A program made the position numbers and the translations under genes. Below are positions 23,104-32,485 of a stretch of DNA of 48,872 nt, piece by piece. The DNA is from UBA10161 sp964581105 (lineage in GTDB: Archaea > Micrarchaeota > Micrarchaeia > Anstonellales > Anstonellaceae). The notes under the pieces are model-generated. The model saw only the letters and a program-made list of their open reading frames with translations. It had not been told where the DNA came from and ran no database searches. Positions within the stretch are counted from its first letter, which is position 1. Each line of letters starts with the position of its first letter. The stretch is from NCBI GenBank assembly GCA_964581105.1, contig CAZOMB010000009.1, forward strand, positions 1-48,872, given 5' to 3'.

Positions 23104-24492
23104 ATGAAAGAATACAAAACAGTATCACAAATCGCAGGCCCCCTGGTATTTGTACAAGGAGTATCAGACATAGGCTATGGCGAAATAGTTGAAATTGCGC
23201 TTCCTTCAGGGGAAACAAGAAAAGGCCAGGTCCTTGACACTGCAAAAGGAGTTGCAGTTGTCCAGATATTTGGCTCAACTGCAGGGATAAACATTGATGA
23301 CACAAGGGTAAAATTCCTTGGAGAGACAATGCAATTAGGGGTATCAGGAGGCATGCTTGGCCGAATATTCAATGGGTTGGGCGAGCCCCGTGACAAGGGG
23401 CCAGCAATAATACCTGAAAAAAGGATTGACATAGCCGGAAGCCCAATCAACCCATACTCAAGGGCAGAGCCGCGCGACTTCATACAAACAGGCGTTTCAA
23501 CAATAGATGGCATGAATACGCTTGTCAGGGGCCAAAAGCTCCCAATCTTTTCAGGCTCTGGCTTGCCTCACAACCAATTGGCAGTGCAAATTGCAAGGCA
23601 GGCAAAAGTAGTTTCATCTGCAAAAAAATCAGAGCAGTTTGCAGTGGTATTTGCAGCAGTTGGCATAACCCATGAGGAAGCATCCTTTTTCATGCGCGAC
23701 TTTGAAAAAACAGGCGCTCTTGAGCGGGCAGTGCTTTTCCTGAATTTGGCAGACGACCCATCAGTTGAGAGGATTATCACTCCGCGCTTGGCACTGACAA
23801 CAGCAGAATACTTGGCATATGAAAAAGACATGCATGTGCTGGTAATTATCACAGATATGACCAATTATTGCGAGGCATTAAGAGAAATTGCCTCTGCAAG
23901 GGAAGAAGTGCCAGGAAGAAGGGGCTACCCCGGCTATATGTATACTGACCTTTCCACAATTTATGAAAGGGCAGGAAGGATAAAAGGCAGGAACGGCACA
24001 GTAACCCAGCTTTCAATACTTACAATGCCTGGGGATGACATAACCCACCCAATAGCAGACTTGACAGGATACATAACAGAAGGCCAAATTGTCCTTGGTA
24101 GGGACTTGCACAGGAAAAACATAGCCCCTCCAGTGGACGTTCTCCCATGCCTGTCAAGATTAATGAATTTAGGAATAGGAAAGCAAAGGACAAGGGAAGA
24201 CCACAGGGGAATGGCAGACCAGCTCTATGCAGCATATGCAACTGGCAGGGACCTGCGCTCGCTTTCAGCAGTTGTAGGGGAAGAGGCATTGTCAGCAACA
24301 GACAAGCTTTACCTGAAATTTGCAGACATATTTGAAGAGCGGTTCATTAAGCAGGGCTCTCATGATGACAGGAGCATAGAGCAAACCCTTGACTTGGGCT
24401 GGGAGCTACTCGCAATGTTCCCAGAATCAGAGCTAAAAAGGCTGAAAAGAGAATACATAGAAAAATACGGAAAAAAATTCAGGAAAAAGTGA
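23104..24492 (+). CDS. atpB: A/V-type ATP synthase regulatory subunit B
   Basis: A 462-residue non-catalytic nucleotide-binding subunit. It keeps the fold but lacks a Walker A loop (SGSGLPHNQLA instead), as expected for B. Other markers are the YPGYMYTDLSTIYERAGR and LTMPGDDITHPI segments. ATG at 23104 is chosen because GGTGAT, just after the atpA stop, is its ribosome-binding site; the GTG at 23095 is part of that motif. Confidence 0.96.
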   Translation: MKEYKTVSQIAGPLVFVQGVSDIGYGEIVEIALPSGETRKGQVLDTAKGVAVVQIFGSTAGINIDDTRVKFLGETMQLGVSGGMLGRIFNGLGEPRDKGPAIIPEKRIDIAGSPINPYSRAEPRDFIQTGVSTIDGMNTLVRGQKLPIFSGSGLPHNQLAVQIARQAKVVSSAKKSEQFAVVFAAVGITHEEASFFMRDFEKTGALERAVLFLNLADDPSVERIITPRLALTTAEYLAYEKDMHVLVIITDMTNYCEALREIASAREEVPGRRGYPGYMYTDLSTIYERAGRIKGRNGTVTQLSILTMPGDDITHPIADLTGYITEGQIVLGRDLHRKNIAPPVDVLPCLSRLMNLGIGKQRTREDHRGMADQLYAAYATGRDLRSLSAVVGEEALSATDKLYLKFADIFEERFIKQGSHDDRSIEQTLDLGWELLAMFPESELKRLKREYIEKYGKKFRKK

Positions 24493-24503
24493 GTTGAATC
24501 CCC

Positions 24504-25145
24504 ATGTCTGAAAACCCAAACCCGACAAGAATGGAGCTTTTGCTCTCTAAAAACAGGGTAAAGCTTGCAAGAAAAGGCCACAAGCTCCTAAAGCAAAAAA
24601 GGGATGCGCTTGTGCTTGAGTTTTTCAAAATACTTGGAAAGGCACAAGACCTGCGGACAGAGCTGAATGAAAAAATGAAATCAGCCTATACTGCACTTGC
24701 AGTTGCACAGGCATACCATGGAATGGAAGAAATAGAAGAGGCAGCATTGGCAGTAAAAAGGGTGCCAGGGGTCCATGTGGAGGTCCGCAACATAATGGGC
24801 GTGAAAATCCCTGCGCTTGAAACCTCAAAAGCAGAAAAGCACTTGCTCTCGCGCGGCTATTCCATTGTAGGCACATCAGCAAAAATAGATGAAGTGGCAG
24901 AGGCATTTGAGCATGCAGTTGACCTGGTATTCAAGCTTTCTGAAACAGAAAATGCAATAAGAAGGCTGATACTTGAAATAGAAAAAACAAAAAGAAGGGT
25001 AAACTCCCTTGAGTTTGTAATGATTCCCCGCTTTGAAATGCAGGCAAAGCTCATCTCCTTCAGATTAGAGGAAATGGAAAGGGACTCGTTTGTAATGTTA
25101 AAGACGATTAAAAGAAAGCTTGAGAAGGGAGAAAAGACTTCCTGA
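24504..25145 (+). CDS. atpD: A/V-type ATP synthase subunit D
   Basis: A 213-residue central rotor shaft subunit, two long antiparallel helices with an antiparallel middle domain. The N-terminal PTRMELLLSKNRVKLARKGH and the C-terminal RRVNSLEFVMIPRF segment are diagnostic of the D family. It closes the H-I-K-E-C-F-A-B-D cluster. No clear T-run terminator follows at once; a TTTTTAACAATAG box at about 25150 may start the next gene. Confidence 0.94.
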   Translation: MSENPNPTRMELLLSKNRVKLARKGHKLLKQKRDALVLEFFKILGKAQDLRTELNEKMKSAYTALAVAQAYHGMEEIEEAALAVKRVPGVHVEVRNIMGVKIPALETSKAEKHLLSRGYSIVGTSAKIDEVAEAFEHAVDLVFKLSETENAIRRLILEIEKTKRRVNSLEFVMIPRFEMQAKLISFRLEEMERDSFVMLKTIKRKLEKGEKTS

Positions 25146-25190
25146 AAGCCTTTTTAACAATAGCCTTCGTTAGGGGGGGCGGTGAATTTT

Positions 25191-25865
25191 ATGCCAAAGA
25201 AAAGAAAAGGGCGGAAGAAAAGAGCAAAAGCGCGCAAAACAAGATCCACTGAAAAAGGGTTTGACAAGTGGGGGAAGCGCTTTGGAAAAAGAATGGAAAA
25301 AAGCGGAGAAGAATTTGGGGAAGAGATGAAGGAATTTGGAAAGAAAATGGAACAGGAAAAGGGCCTTGAGTCCGGCTCCTGCAGGCCATATCAAGGGATG
25401 TGGTGGCGTGCGCACTGGCACAAAAGGCACAGATTTAGCTTTTTTGGTGCAATCGGGCCATTCATTGGCAGCATATTTTCAGTAATCCTTCTTGTTATAG
25501 GCGCACTCGTACTGGATTACATCAACCTATGGCTTGAAGTTGCCCTGATTTCATACATAACAGTCTTTATACTTGGAAACCTGCAATGGTTTTTTGCAAT
25601 CTCACTTGTTTTAGGCTATGTCAATTACTTTGGCAAGGTATTTCCAAGGGCGCGCTGGCTTTTCTGGCCAATTGGAAATGCTGTTGGCTGGACATTCCTG
25701 TTCTGGATTGGAGCATGGGTGCTGAGCCTAATTAACATGTACACAGTATTTGGCACATTTTCACAGATGTCTGCTCTTTTGTACTCAAACCTTGCAGCAA
25801 TATTTGTGGTGCTCCTGGTGCTTGGCTACCTTATGGTTGGCATCAAAAGGCTCATGCACTCATAG
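25191..25865 (+). CDS. Membrane protein with a highly charged N-terminal segment
   Basis: A 224-residue protein. The first 20 residues are nearly all Lys/Arg, then an amphipathic stretch (about 22-60) repeats an E-x-F-G-E/K-x-M motif. About four membrane helices follow (near 84-108, 115-145, 154-180 and 194-218). No known family is recognised. GGGGGGGCGGTGA precedes the ATG at 25191 by 5 bases; the GTG at 25182 is part of that purine-rich site. The basic segment may sit on the cytoplasmic face and bind RNA or membrane lipid, which is inference. Confidence 0.65.
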   Translation: MPKKRKGRKKRAKARKTRSTEKGFDKWGKRFGKRMEKSGEEFGEEMKEFGKKMEQEKGLESGSCRPYQGMWWRAHWHKRHRFSFFGAIGPFIGSIFSVILLVIGALVLDYINLWLEVALISYITVFILGNLQWFFAISLVLGYVNYFGKVFPRARWLFWPIGNAVGWTFLFWIGAWVLSLINMYTVFGTFSQMSALLYSNLAAIFVVLLVLGYLMVGIKRLMHS

Positions 25866-25870
25866 GATTA

Positions 25871-25896
25871 GCTCTTTTTTTCTTTTTCATTTTTCT
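25871..25896 (+). terminator. T-rich terminator
   Basis: Oligo-T runs (CTTTTTTTCTTTTTC followed by ATTTTTC) right after the stop at 25865 form a typical archaeal terminator. They precede the TATA box of the next gene (TTTATAAA, 25912-25919). Confidence 0.6.
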
Positions 25897-25955
25897 GGGA
25901 AAAGCACTAACTTTATAAACACCTTTCCACAAAAAGCAACACTGGGAGGATTAAC

Positions 25956-27005
25956 ATGCCTACAAAAGAACTGGTTTATGACAAATTCCCTGCTGAAAAG
26001 AAAAGCTGTTCAGCAAGGCTTAGGAGATGGACTAGGTTCTGGACACAAAAATTTAACACTATTGAAGGCGACAAAGCAATCCCCTTGCAGCAAAGCTATT
26101 TGGAGTCAGGGAGATTTCAATATGAAAAAATGCTTGATTACCTTAAAGAAAGAAATAACAGGAAAGCTGAAAGGACATCAAAAAAAGCAATGAATTATTT
26201 TGCAAGAGTAATTCAGATAAACAATGATGCCCCCGAAGCCATCAAAACAAATACGGGCAATCCAGAGGCCCACCTTGCTCTTGGAAAGCTTTACCTTGCC
26301 CAGAAGGATTTCAGGGATGCAGCTTGCCATTTTCGTAAATCCATGGAAAACGGCAAAGGCAATGAGAGCAAAGAAGCCTATTTTGGGCTTGGAAAGTCTG
26401 TGCGTGGCCTCGGAAATTATGGTGAGGCAACATCTTATTTTGAGTCATCTTTAGAAGCCAAATACTTTGAAAACCCTCTTTACAGCCATGATTGCTCTGA
26501 GAAGCAAATAAGCATTGCACTGAGCAACGCTTACCTGGAATTGGGAATCCGACAAGATGAAAAGAAAAACTCTACAAAGGCTGGAGAATATTACAACAAG
26601 GCAGTAAATGCAAACTCAGATAACGCAGATGCATTTTATTCTCGGGCAATGCACCATTATAGCAGGTACCGAATTCTCAAGGAAATACACATTCAAAAGC
26701 CAGATAAAGTTTCACTTAAGTCTGCTTATGAAGACCTAAAAACTGCGATTAATCTTGGCATGGATGATCCTAATCCCATCTCAATATTTGCGGAACTCTG
26801 CATTGAAACGGGAAGCTACAATGAGGCAATAGAGAATTTTAAGAAAATACTTGATGACAAACCTTTTGAAAAGATAGCTAAAGAATCTATAGCTTTCTGT
26901 TATCATAAGCTAGGGGATGAAAAAAATGCCAAAGAGTGGATGGAAAAAGCAGGCTTAATGAGGATAGTCTCTCCTCGATTTTTTCCAGGCTCAATTATAG
27001 ACTAA
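25956..27005 (+). CDS. TPR-repeat protein
   Basis: A 349-residue protein dominated by tetratricopeptide-type helix pairs, clearest at about 84-150 (PEAHLALGKLYLAQKDFRDA, KEAYFGLGKSVRGLGNYGEA), 160-220 and 270-340. TPRs are protein-binding scaffolds; no enzymatic domain is attached. GGGAGGA lies 5 bases before the ATG, and TTTATAAA is 40 bp upstream. It shares the YSRYRxxKE helix pattern with the protein at 27748, so the two are likely distant paralogues placed on either side of a peroxiredoxin. Confidence 0.82.
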   Translation: MPTKELVYDKFPAEKKSCSARLRRWTRFWTQKFNTIEGDKAIPLQQSYLESGRFQYEKMLDYLKERNNRKAERTSKKAMNYFARVIQINNDAPEAIKTNTGNPEAHLALGKLYLAQKDFRDAACHFRKSMENGKGNESKEAYFGLGKSVRGLGNYGEATSYFESSLEAKYFENPLYSHDCSEKQISIALSNAYLELGIRQDEKKNSTKAGEYYNKAVNANSDNADAFYSRAMHHYSRYRILKEIHIQKPDKVSLKSAYEDLKTAINLGMDDPNPISIFAELCIETGSYNEAIENFKKILDDKPFEKIAKESIAFCYHKLGDEKNAKEWMEKAGLMRIVSPRFFPGSIID

Positions 27006-27044
27006 GCGATAAGAAACTTTCCTTTTCACATGGAAGAATATTAG

Positions 27045-27608
27045 CTAAATTTTCCCAACCAAGTCAAGGCCTGGCTTTAATGTTTTTGCGCCAGGCTTCC
27101 AGTTCATTGGGCAGGCTTCGCCCCCATGCTCTTCCACATATATTGCAGCCTGGAGCTTTCTTTTCAGCTCAACAATACTCCTTCCTATTGAGTTGTCGTG
27201 AAATTCAAGTGCTTTTATCATACCTTCAGGGTCAATTATGTAAGTTGCACGCAAAGAAAGCCCCTCCTTTGGAATCAAAGTATAGTAAGCGCTGCAAACC
27301 CTTCTTGCCGGGTCGGCGAGCATCGGGAATTTGATTTTCTTTATTGTTGGAGACTGGTCATGCCATGCCTTGTGCACAAAAGCAGTGTCAACAGAAACTG
27401 ATATGACTTCTGCTCCAAGCTTTTTTATTTCCTCATAGCTGTCTGCAAGCTCCCCAAGCTCAGTTGGGCACACAAAAGTAAAGTCAGCAGGGTAAAAGAA
27501 CAGGATTACCCATTTTCCCTTGTAATCATTAAGAGATACTTTCTTTATCTCATCATTTAGGTAAGCATCTTCTGTGAACTCTGGTGCTTTCTCGTTTATG
27601 TTAACCAT
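27045..27608 (-). CDS. ahpC: Peroxiredoxin (AhpC/TSA family, 2-Cys)
   Basis: A 187-residue thiol peroxidase that reduces H2O2 and organic peroxides in the cytoplasm. The peroxidatic cysteine lies in FYPADFTFVCPTE (about 38-50), and the resolving cysteine in GGEACPMNWKPG near the C-terminus; both are present, so it is a typical 2-Cys enzyme. GAGGTGG lies just before the ATG, with ATTTAAAT at 27647-27654 as TATA box about 42 bp upstream. No partner reductase is seen in the window. Confidence 0.94.
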   Translation of the reverse strand: MVNINEKAPEFTEDAYLNDEIKKVSLNDYKGKWVILFFYPADFTFVCPTELGELADSYEEIKKLGAEVISVSVDTAFVHKAWHDQSPTIKKIKFPMLADPARRVCSAYYTLIPKEGLSLRATYIIDPEGMIKALEFHDNSIGRSIVELKRKLQAAIYVEEHGGEACPMNWKPGAKTLKPGLDLVGKI

Positions 27609-27747
27609 TTTACCACCTCTTACGGGGCAGGAGTTTATTCCTAAGCATTTAAATCTGTTTTTCTCTTAAGAATGAGTAGCTCTTTTTCCCTTAAAAGCAG
27701 AAGCTTTTTTAACAACTTCCCACAATAAACAACATGTGGGGTTGTTT

Positions 27748-28503
27748 ATGAACCTAATACAAAAGAGCCTCAGAAAAGAGATCTCCAAAAACTTTCACAA
27801 AATGGAAAGATTCCAGCTATTTTGGCGCCTAAAAATACTCCCAAGCAATATTAAGAAAGCAAGTTCTCTTGCATACAAGTATTTTCAGAGGGGCAAGTCT
27901 CATTCTGAAAAAGCTACTAACAGTAATTCAGAATTCCTCAAAGCACTGAGAGCATTTGAAATGTCAATTCTCTTAAGCCATAACTCTGATAGCGCCTCAG
28001 AAAGCCTTGAGGCTGCAATAAGTCTCATAGAAAAGAGACCATCAAAAGAGGCTTTTTGCGAACTTGGAGAAATCTGCTTTTCCAAGGGGTTCTATTATGA
28101 GGCACATAAGATTACTGACAAAGTATTGCAAATGAACAAAAATTATGCAGATGCCTATTACCTCCGGAGCATTTGCAACATTTATCGGTATAGGGAAGAA
28201 AAAGAAGAATTGAAGATCATTAATAAAAAGCTTCTTGAACTTGCCAAAGAGGATTTAACAAAAGCCAAGAGCATTTACACTGCTGAAATGTATTCTAGTG
28301 CTAAGTGGGAATTGTTCGGTCAAGTAACAAAGGAGCAGGAGCAACTATATCTGATAGAAGAGCGTCTGGATTTTAGCAAGTATGGCGGACAACGCTTTAA
28401 GAGCGAACCGAACAAAAGCCCGAAAAAAGAGCTTGAGAAAAGAGTAAAAAATACAACATATCAACTCGATTATGTGAATTCTGAACTCGAGGAAATCTCC
28501 TAA
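27748..28503 (+). CDS. TPR-like helical repeat protein
   Basis: A 251-residue protein with TPR-like helix pairs in the middle (about 80-145: SKEAFCELGEICFSKGFYYE, NYADAYYLRSICNIYRYREE), a basic N-terminus and a charged C-terminal coiled coil. It resembles the TPR protein at 25956 in length of repeats and in the YxRYRE helix. GTGGGG lies 8 bases before the ATG at 27748; a GTG at 27736 in the same frame is an alternative. CTTTTTTAAC at 27704-27713 is the likely TATA element. Confidence 0.7.
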   Translation: MNLIQKSLRKEISKNFHKMERFQLFWRLKILPSNIKKASSLAYKYFQRGKSHSEKATNSNSEFLKALRAFEMSILLSHNSDSASESLEAAISLIEKRPSKEAFCELGEICFSKGFYYEAHKITDKVLQMNKNYADAYYLRSICNIYRYREEKEELKIINKKLLELAKEDLTKAKSIYTAEMYSSAKWELFGQVTKEQEQLYLIEERLDFSKYGGQRFKSEPNKSPKKELEKRVKNTTYQLDYVNSELEEIS

Positions 28504-28577
28504 GTTCTATCTCCTGGCCGAACGAAAACCGAACGATTTAAATGCCTATGATCCATAGCGCTTAACAGGTGATAAAC

Positions 28578-30785
28578 ATGAAAAAGTTTGCATTTTTCGC
28601 TATAATTGGGATAGCATTTGCCTTGCTTATAACAGGTTGCGTAAACCCGCCGCCTTTGCCTAATTTGCCAGGCACAGAACAAAACCAGAGCCAGCAGCAA
28701 ATTTCACAGGCAAAGGACCTGAAATCCTTTGGTTCATGGGATGAAATATCTGAGTTTTTGGAATCAGCAGATTCTTGGGGATACAGGGGCTATTATGGGG
28801 CAAAAGGAGGCATAATGGAGCTTGACATGCTTGCACAGGCAGCTCCAACAGCAGCAGAATCAGGTGCAGAGGAAGCAACAGACTACTCAACAACAAACAT
28901 ACAAGTACAAGGGGTTGACGAGGCAGACATAGTGAAAAATGACGGAAAGTACATTTACAAGGTAGCTGCTTCAGACTATTATTATGGCTATGAAACTGAA
29001 AAGGGAAAAGTGACAATAATCAATGCATTCCCCCCAGAGCAAATGGAAATAATATCAGAAATAGAATTTGAGGGAAATGCACAAGAAATATTCATTTACA
29101 ATGACAAGCTAGTAGTATTTGGAAATGTTTACAGGTATGAGGTTTACCCTGCACAGCCAGTGCCAGACTGCGTGCGCTGCATAATCCCCCCATACTACTC
29201 GCAGAACTTTGCATTCATGAAGGTATATGATATCAGCGACAGAACCTCTCCAGAGCTTGAGAAAGAAATAGAGGTAAAAGGAAGCTATTATGACTCAAGG
29301 ATGGTTTCAGGAGAAGTTTACGCATTCTTTTCTGACTATGCATATGGCCAATACCCGGTGCCTCTTTATGCAGTTGACGGAGTAGAAGAGGAAATTTCGC
29401 CAGAAGAAATAACCTACTTTGACTGGCCTGACAGAAACTACAATTTCAACATATTTGTGAGCATTGACCTTGATGATTTAGAAAAAGAAGAGACAAGGAA
29501 AATAGTGCTCATGGGATACTCGCAGAACCTTTTTGTATCAAAGGAAAACATGTATGTGTCTTACACAAGATACAACCATTATATGCCAAGGTGGCCTGCT
29601 TATGAGGGAGTTTACTGGGCAAAGCTTCCGCAAGACACAAAGGAAAAAATAGCACAAATAGAAGCATCTGACATTTCTGACTGGAGAAAAGACAGGCTGA
29701 AATCTTCAGAGGCAGAGAAATTCATATATGGCGATGAAGACAAAAACATAATCGAATCCGCAGAAAGCATATTGCTGCAGGTCCAGTTTGATGAAAAAAT
29801 AAGCCAGATAACAGAAACAATAGCCTATGAGCCGGAAATGACAGCAATAAACAAGATAGCACTTGACGGCTTTGAGTATTTGGGAAAAGGCCAGGTGCCA
29901 GGCCATGTGCTTAACCAGTTTTCAATGGATGAGCACAACTCATACTTTAGGATTGCAACAACAGCAAGGAAAATGTCAAGACAAGGCTCAACAACCACAA
30001 ACAACCTGTATGTTCTTGACAGTGAAATGCAAACAGTGGGCAAGCTTGAGGATTTGGCACCAGGAGAGACAATTTACTCTGCCAGGTTTATGGGTGACAA
30101 GGCATATTTGGTCACATTCAAGGACGTTGACCCGTTCTTTGTGATTGATTTGTCAGTGCCCCAAAGCCCAACCCTTTTGGGCAAGCTCAAAATACCAGGC
30201 TACTCTGATTATTTGCACCCATATGACGAAAATTATATAATCGGCCTTGGAAAAGGAGCCATGCCATCAGGGCAAGAGGGCTTTGCATGGTACCAGGGGG
30301 TAAAACTGTCCTTATTTGATGTCACAGACCTTGAAAACCCAAAAGAGATTTCAAAATTTGAGATTGGAGACAGGGGAACAGACTCATATGCACTGCATGA
30401 CCACAAGGCATTCCTGTTCTCAAAGGACAGGAACCTTCTTGTAATCCCTATACTGCTTGCTGAAATAGATGAGAGCAAGTATGCAGGCAAAATAGAGCCA
30501 TATGCACGCGGGGACTATACATTCCAGGGTGCATATGTATTTGAGGTAACACCTGACGATGGCTTTGTCTTCAAGGGAAGGATAACCCATGTTGATGATG
30601 ACAGCCTGAAAAAGAGCGGAGACTATTACTGGTCAAGCTCAAATGTCAAGCGCTCACTTTACATGGATGAATACCTTTACACAGTCTCTGATGCATATGT
30701 AAAGGCAAATGAGCTTCCAGACCTTTCAGAAATTTCCTCAGTTCAGGTAGGGGAAACCAAAGACCCATATGGTTGGGAAGACTAA
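28578..30785 (+). CDS. Secreted beta-propeller lipoprotein
   Basis: A 735-residue exported protein. The signal peptide MKKFAFFAIIGIAFALLITGC ends in a lipobox-like LITGC, so Cys21 may be lipidated and anchor it to the outer face of the membrane. The mature part begins with a Pro/Gln-rich linker and contains VQGVDEADIVKNDGKYIY, the hallmark start of the archaeal and bacterial beta-propeller domain (PF09826-type), then repeated strand pairs such as NLYVLDSEMQTVGKLE. Its role is unknown. AGGTGAT precedes the ATG and GATTTAAATG (28535-28544) is the TATA box. Confidence 0.85.
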   Translation: MKKFAFFAIIGIAFALLITGCVNPPPLPNLPGTEQNQSQQQISQAKDLKSFGSWDEISEFLESADSWGYRGYYGAKGGIMELDMLAQAAPTAAESGAEEATDYSTTNIQVQGVDEADIVKNDGKYIYKVAASDYYYGYETEKGKVTIINAFPPEQMEIISEIEFEGNAQEIFIYNDKLVVFGNVYRYEVYPAQPVPDCVRCIIPPYYSQNFAFMKVYDISDRTSPELEKEIEVKGSYYDSRMVSGEVYAFFSDYAYGQYPVPLYAVDGVEEEISPEEITYFDWPDRNYNFNIFVSIDLDDLEKEETRKIVLMGYSQNLFVSKENMYVSYTRYNHYMPRWPAYEGVYWAKLPQDTKEKIAQIEASDISDWRKDRLKSSEAEKFIYGDEDKNIIESAESILLQVQFDEKISQITETIAYEPEMTAINKIALDGFEYLGKGQVPGHVLNQFSMDEHNSYFRIATTARKMSRQGSTTTNNLYVLDSEMQTVGKLEDLAPGETIYSARFMGDKAYLVTFKDVDPFFVIDLSVPQSPTLLGKLKIPGYSDYLHPYDENYIIGLGKGAMPSGQEGFAWYQGVKLSLFDVTDLENPKEISKFEIGDRGTDSYALHDHKAFLFSKDRNLLVIPILLAEIDESKYAGKIEPYARGDYTFQGAYVFEVTPDDGFVFKGRITHVDDDSLKKSGDYYWSSSNVKRSLYMDEYLYTVSDAYVKANELPDLSEISSVQVGETKDPYGWED

Positions 30786-30789
30786 TAAG

Positions 30790-32382
30790 TTATTTTCTTC
30801 CCCCAACATTGAAGATGTCCCACTTGAGGCTCTTTTTTGCCTCAAGCTCTTGTGCCATCTGCCCCACCAGTGCTTGTTTCACCTTTTTGTACTGGTCAGC
30901 AGGCAAAACAGAATTTCCTATCGCATAGTGCTTGTTCCTTATATTAAAGCAGAACATCGAATTTTGCAGGTTTTCGCAGTTGTGCAGAAAGTATACGTCA
31001 GAGCACCCATTGCACCCGTCGCACTCAAATGCTCTCATCATCCCCTTTGAATAATAGCAGTTTATGCAAAAGGTTGAAAAATGTGTTGCACTGCACCCAA
31101 AGGCTGCCTCGTCATCAGAAGGCCAAAAGCAGTGGCTGCATTTTCTTGAGCGGATATAGGCAGAGCCAGAAAGGCAGTCCTGAGAGTTTATATTCACAGA
31201 CGCATCTTTGCAATTGTTTATCTTTCCGAAAACTTTGTCAAGATTAGTATAGGCTATCGGGTGCAGTATTTCACTTGCTTTGCCAATGTCAAAAGCCATT
31301 TTTTCTGCTTCAGGAATTCCAACCCCAATCCTTCCGATTTCCCTAAGCTCATCATCAGTTGCAATCCTGTTTCCCAGTCCATACCTTTTCAGCAGCTGGG
31401 TTCTATAGCCGCATGCAACAACCATATTTCCAGTCAAAGGGGATTTTGTTGTGATATTTTTTGGCACATGCTTTTGCAAAAAGCCAGAATAGTCTTCCAA
31501 CCCTGCAAGTTCCCTTCCAAATAGCAATCCAGCAGTTTTTGAAAATGCCTGCTCGATTGGCTTTGCGTTGAAAGGCTTTTCCTTTTCAAGCTTGAATTTA
31601 AGCCTGCTGTCAGGCCTATGTTTTCCTGCCTTTTCTATTAACTCAAGAAGTGAGAAAGCCTTGCCTTGCTTTTTTATTGTGCCTGCCATTTCCTGCAAAA
31701 GCTTTTTCTTAAGAGAAAGGTACTTGTCCCTTGGCAGCTTTGTATTCCCAATCATAAAAGACTGGTTTTCTGTGCCAAAGCAGAACATGCACTCCTGGCA
31801 GTTCTGTGCCTTTGCGCAATAATAGCAGTCAGAAGTCAATTCACCCATATGGCACTCAAAGCATCGGGTTAGCTCGCTTCCCATACACTTTACAGCATGA
31901 GTTACCTTCTCAGAGCCATAAAGGCCAAAACAATACTCGCCCATTCCAACATATGTGGAATAGCCAATGTATTTTGATCCAGTCACCATAATTGAGTCAA
32001 GGACAAAATGGCTGTCAACAACATTGCTGCTGTTCTGCACATTGCTTGACTTTCCTAAAATCACATTGCCAACATAGAATGAGCGCTCAGAAATTGCCCC
32101 AAGAAGCGAGTCAATGTCCTTTATTTCATTTATTGAAAGAGGCTCAAACCTCTTTTCAAAGTCAACTTCATCAAAAGCAAGGAATTTTGCGCTTTTTGCA
32201 TAGCCATTTTGCGAAAGGGCAACCTGCTTTCCTGAAATTGCCGAGTTTTCAAGCCGCAGCTGCTCATTATAGCTGGAAAGCCACTCAGCACAATGCGAAA
32301 GCTCGCCGGCCTCTTGCCCAAAGAGCACCTTGCATGTGCTTTTCCATACCCTGTTCATGGAGTCATATACAGCGCTTGACAT
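30790..32382 (-). CDS. Cys-rich internally duplicated protein (paralogue of 43833)
   Basis: A 530-residue cytoplasmic-looking protein with two tandem copies of one module, about residues 12-265 and 270-525. Each copy starts with a V/L-L/V-F-G-x-E helix, an SG-containing segment and an F-x-E-V/D-D-F motif. It then passes through Asn/Ser/Cys ladders typical of a solenoid and ends in a CxxC cluster and the motif C/S-MFCF-x(7)-IGN-x(9)-KY. Cysteine pairs (CFECHMGE, CYYCAKAQNCQECMFC, CDGCNGCSD) could bind zinc or iron. Similar Cys-rich proteins are common in small-genome bacteria, often mislabelled CaiB/BaiF; that link is from memory. The start at 32382 avoids overlap with tRNA-Gln. Confidence 0.7.
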   Translation of the reverse strand: MSSAVYDSMNRVWKSTCKVLFGQEAGELSHCAEWLSSYNEQLRLENSAISGKQVALSQNGYAKSAKFLAFDEVDFEKRFEPLSINEIKDIDSLLGAISERSFYVGNVILGKSSNVQNSSNVVDSHFVLDSIMVTGSKYIGYSTYVGMGEYCFGLYGSEKVTHAVKCMGSELTRCFECHMGELTSDCYYCAKAQNCQECMFCFGTENQSFMIGNTKLPRDKYLSLKKKLLQEMAGTIKKQGKAFSLLELIEKAGKHRPDSRLKFKLEKEKPFNAKPIEQAFSKTAGLLFGRELAGLEDYSGFLQKHVPKNITTKSPLTGNMVVACGYRTQLLKRYGLGNRIATDDELREIGRIGVGIPEAEKMAFDIGKASEILHPIAYTNLDKVFGKINNCKDASVNINSQDCLSGSAYIRSRKCSHCFWPSDDEAAFGCSATHFSTFCINCYYSKGMMRAFECDGCNGCSDVYFLHNCENLQNSMFCFNIRNKHYAIGNSVLPADQYKKVKQALVGQMAQELEAKKSLKWDIFNVGGRK

Positions 32383-32405
32383 ATTTGCACCCAAACTAAT
32401 TGATA

Positions 32406-32474
32406 GCCCCGGGCGGATGGAGCAAACCGCAAGGTTTGCGACAGTTTTGGCACAAAGTGCCAAACGCAAGGGGC
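32406..32474 (-). other. GC-rich double-hairpin element between tRNA-Gln and the Cys-rich gene
   Basis: GCAAACC/GGTTTGC (32422-32428, 32433-32439) with a four-base loop, and TTTGGCAC/GTGCCAAA (32446-32453, 32457-32464) with a three-base loop. Both are enclosed by GCCCC (32406-32410) and GGGGC (32470-32474). It begins 11 bases after the 3' end of the tRNA and ends 23 bases before the ATG at 32382. Every arm is perfectly paired, so it is probably a structured RNA or a 5' leader. Confidence 0.5.
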
Positions 32475-32485
32475 GGAACGAAGTG

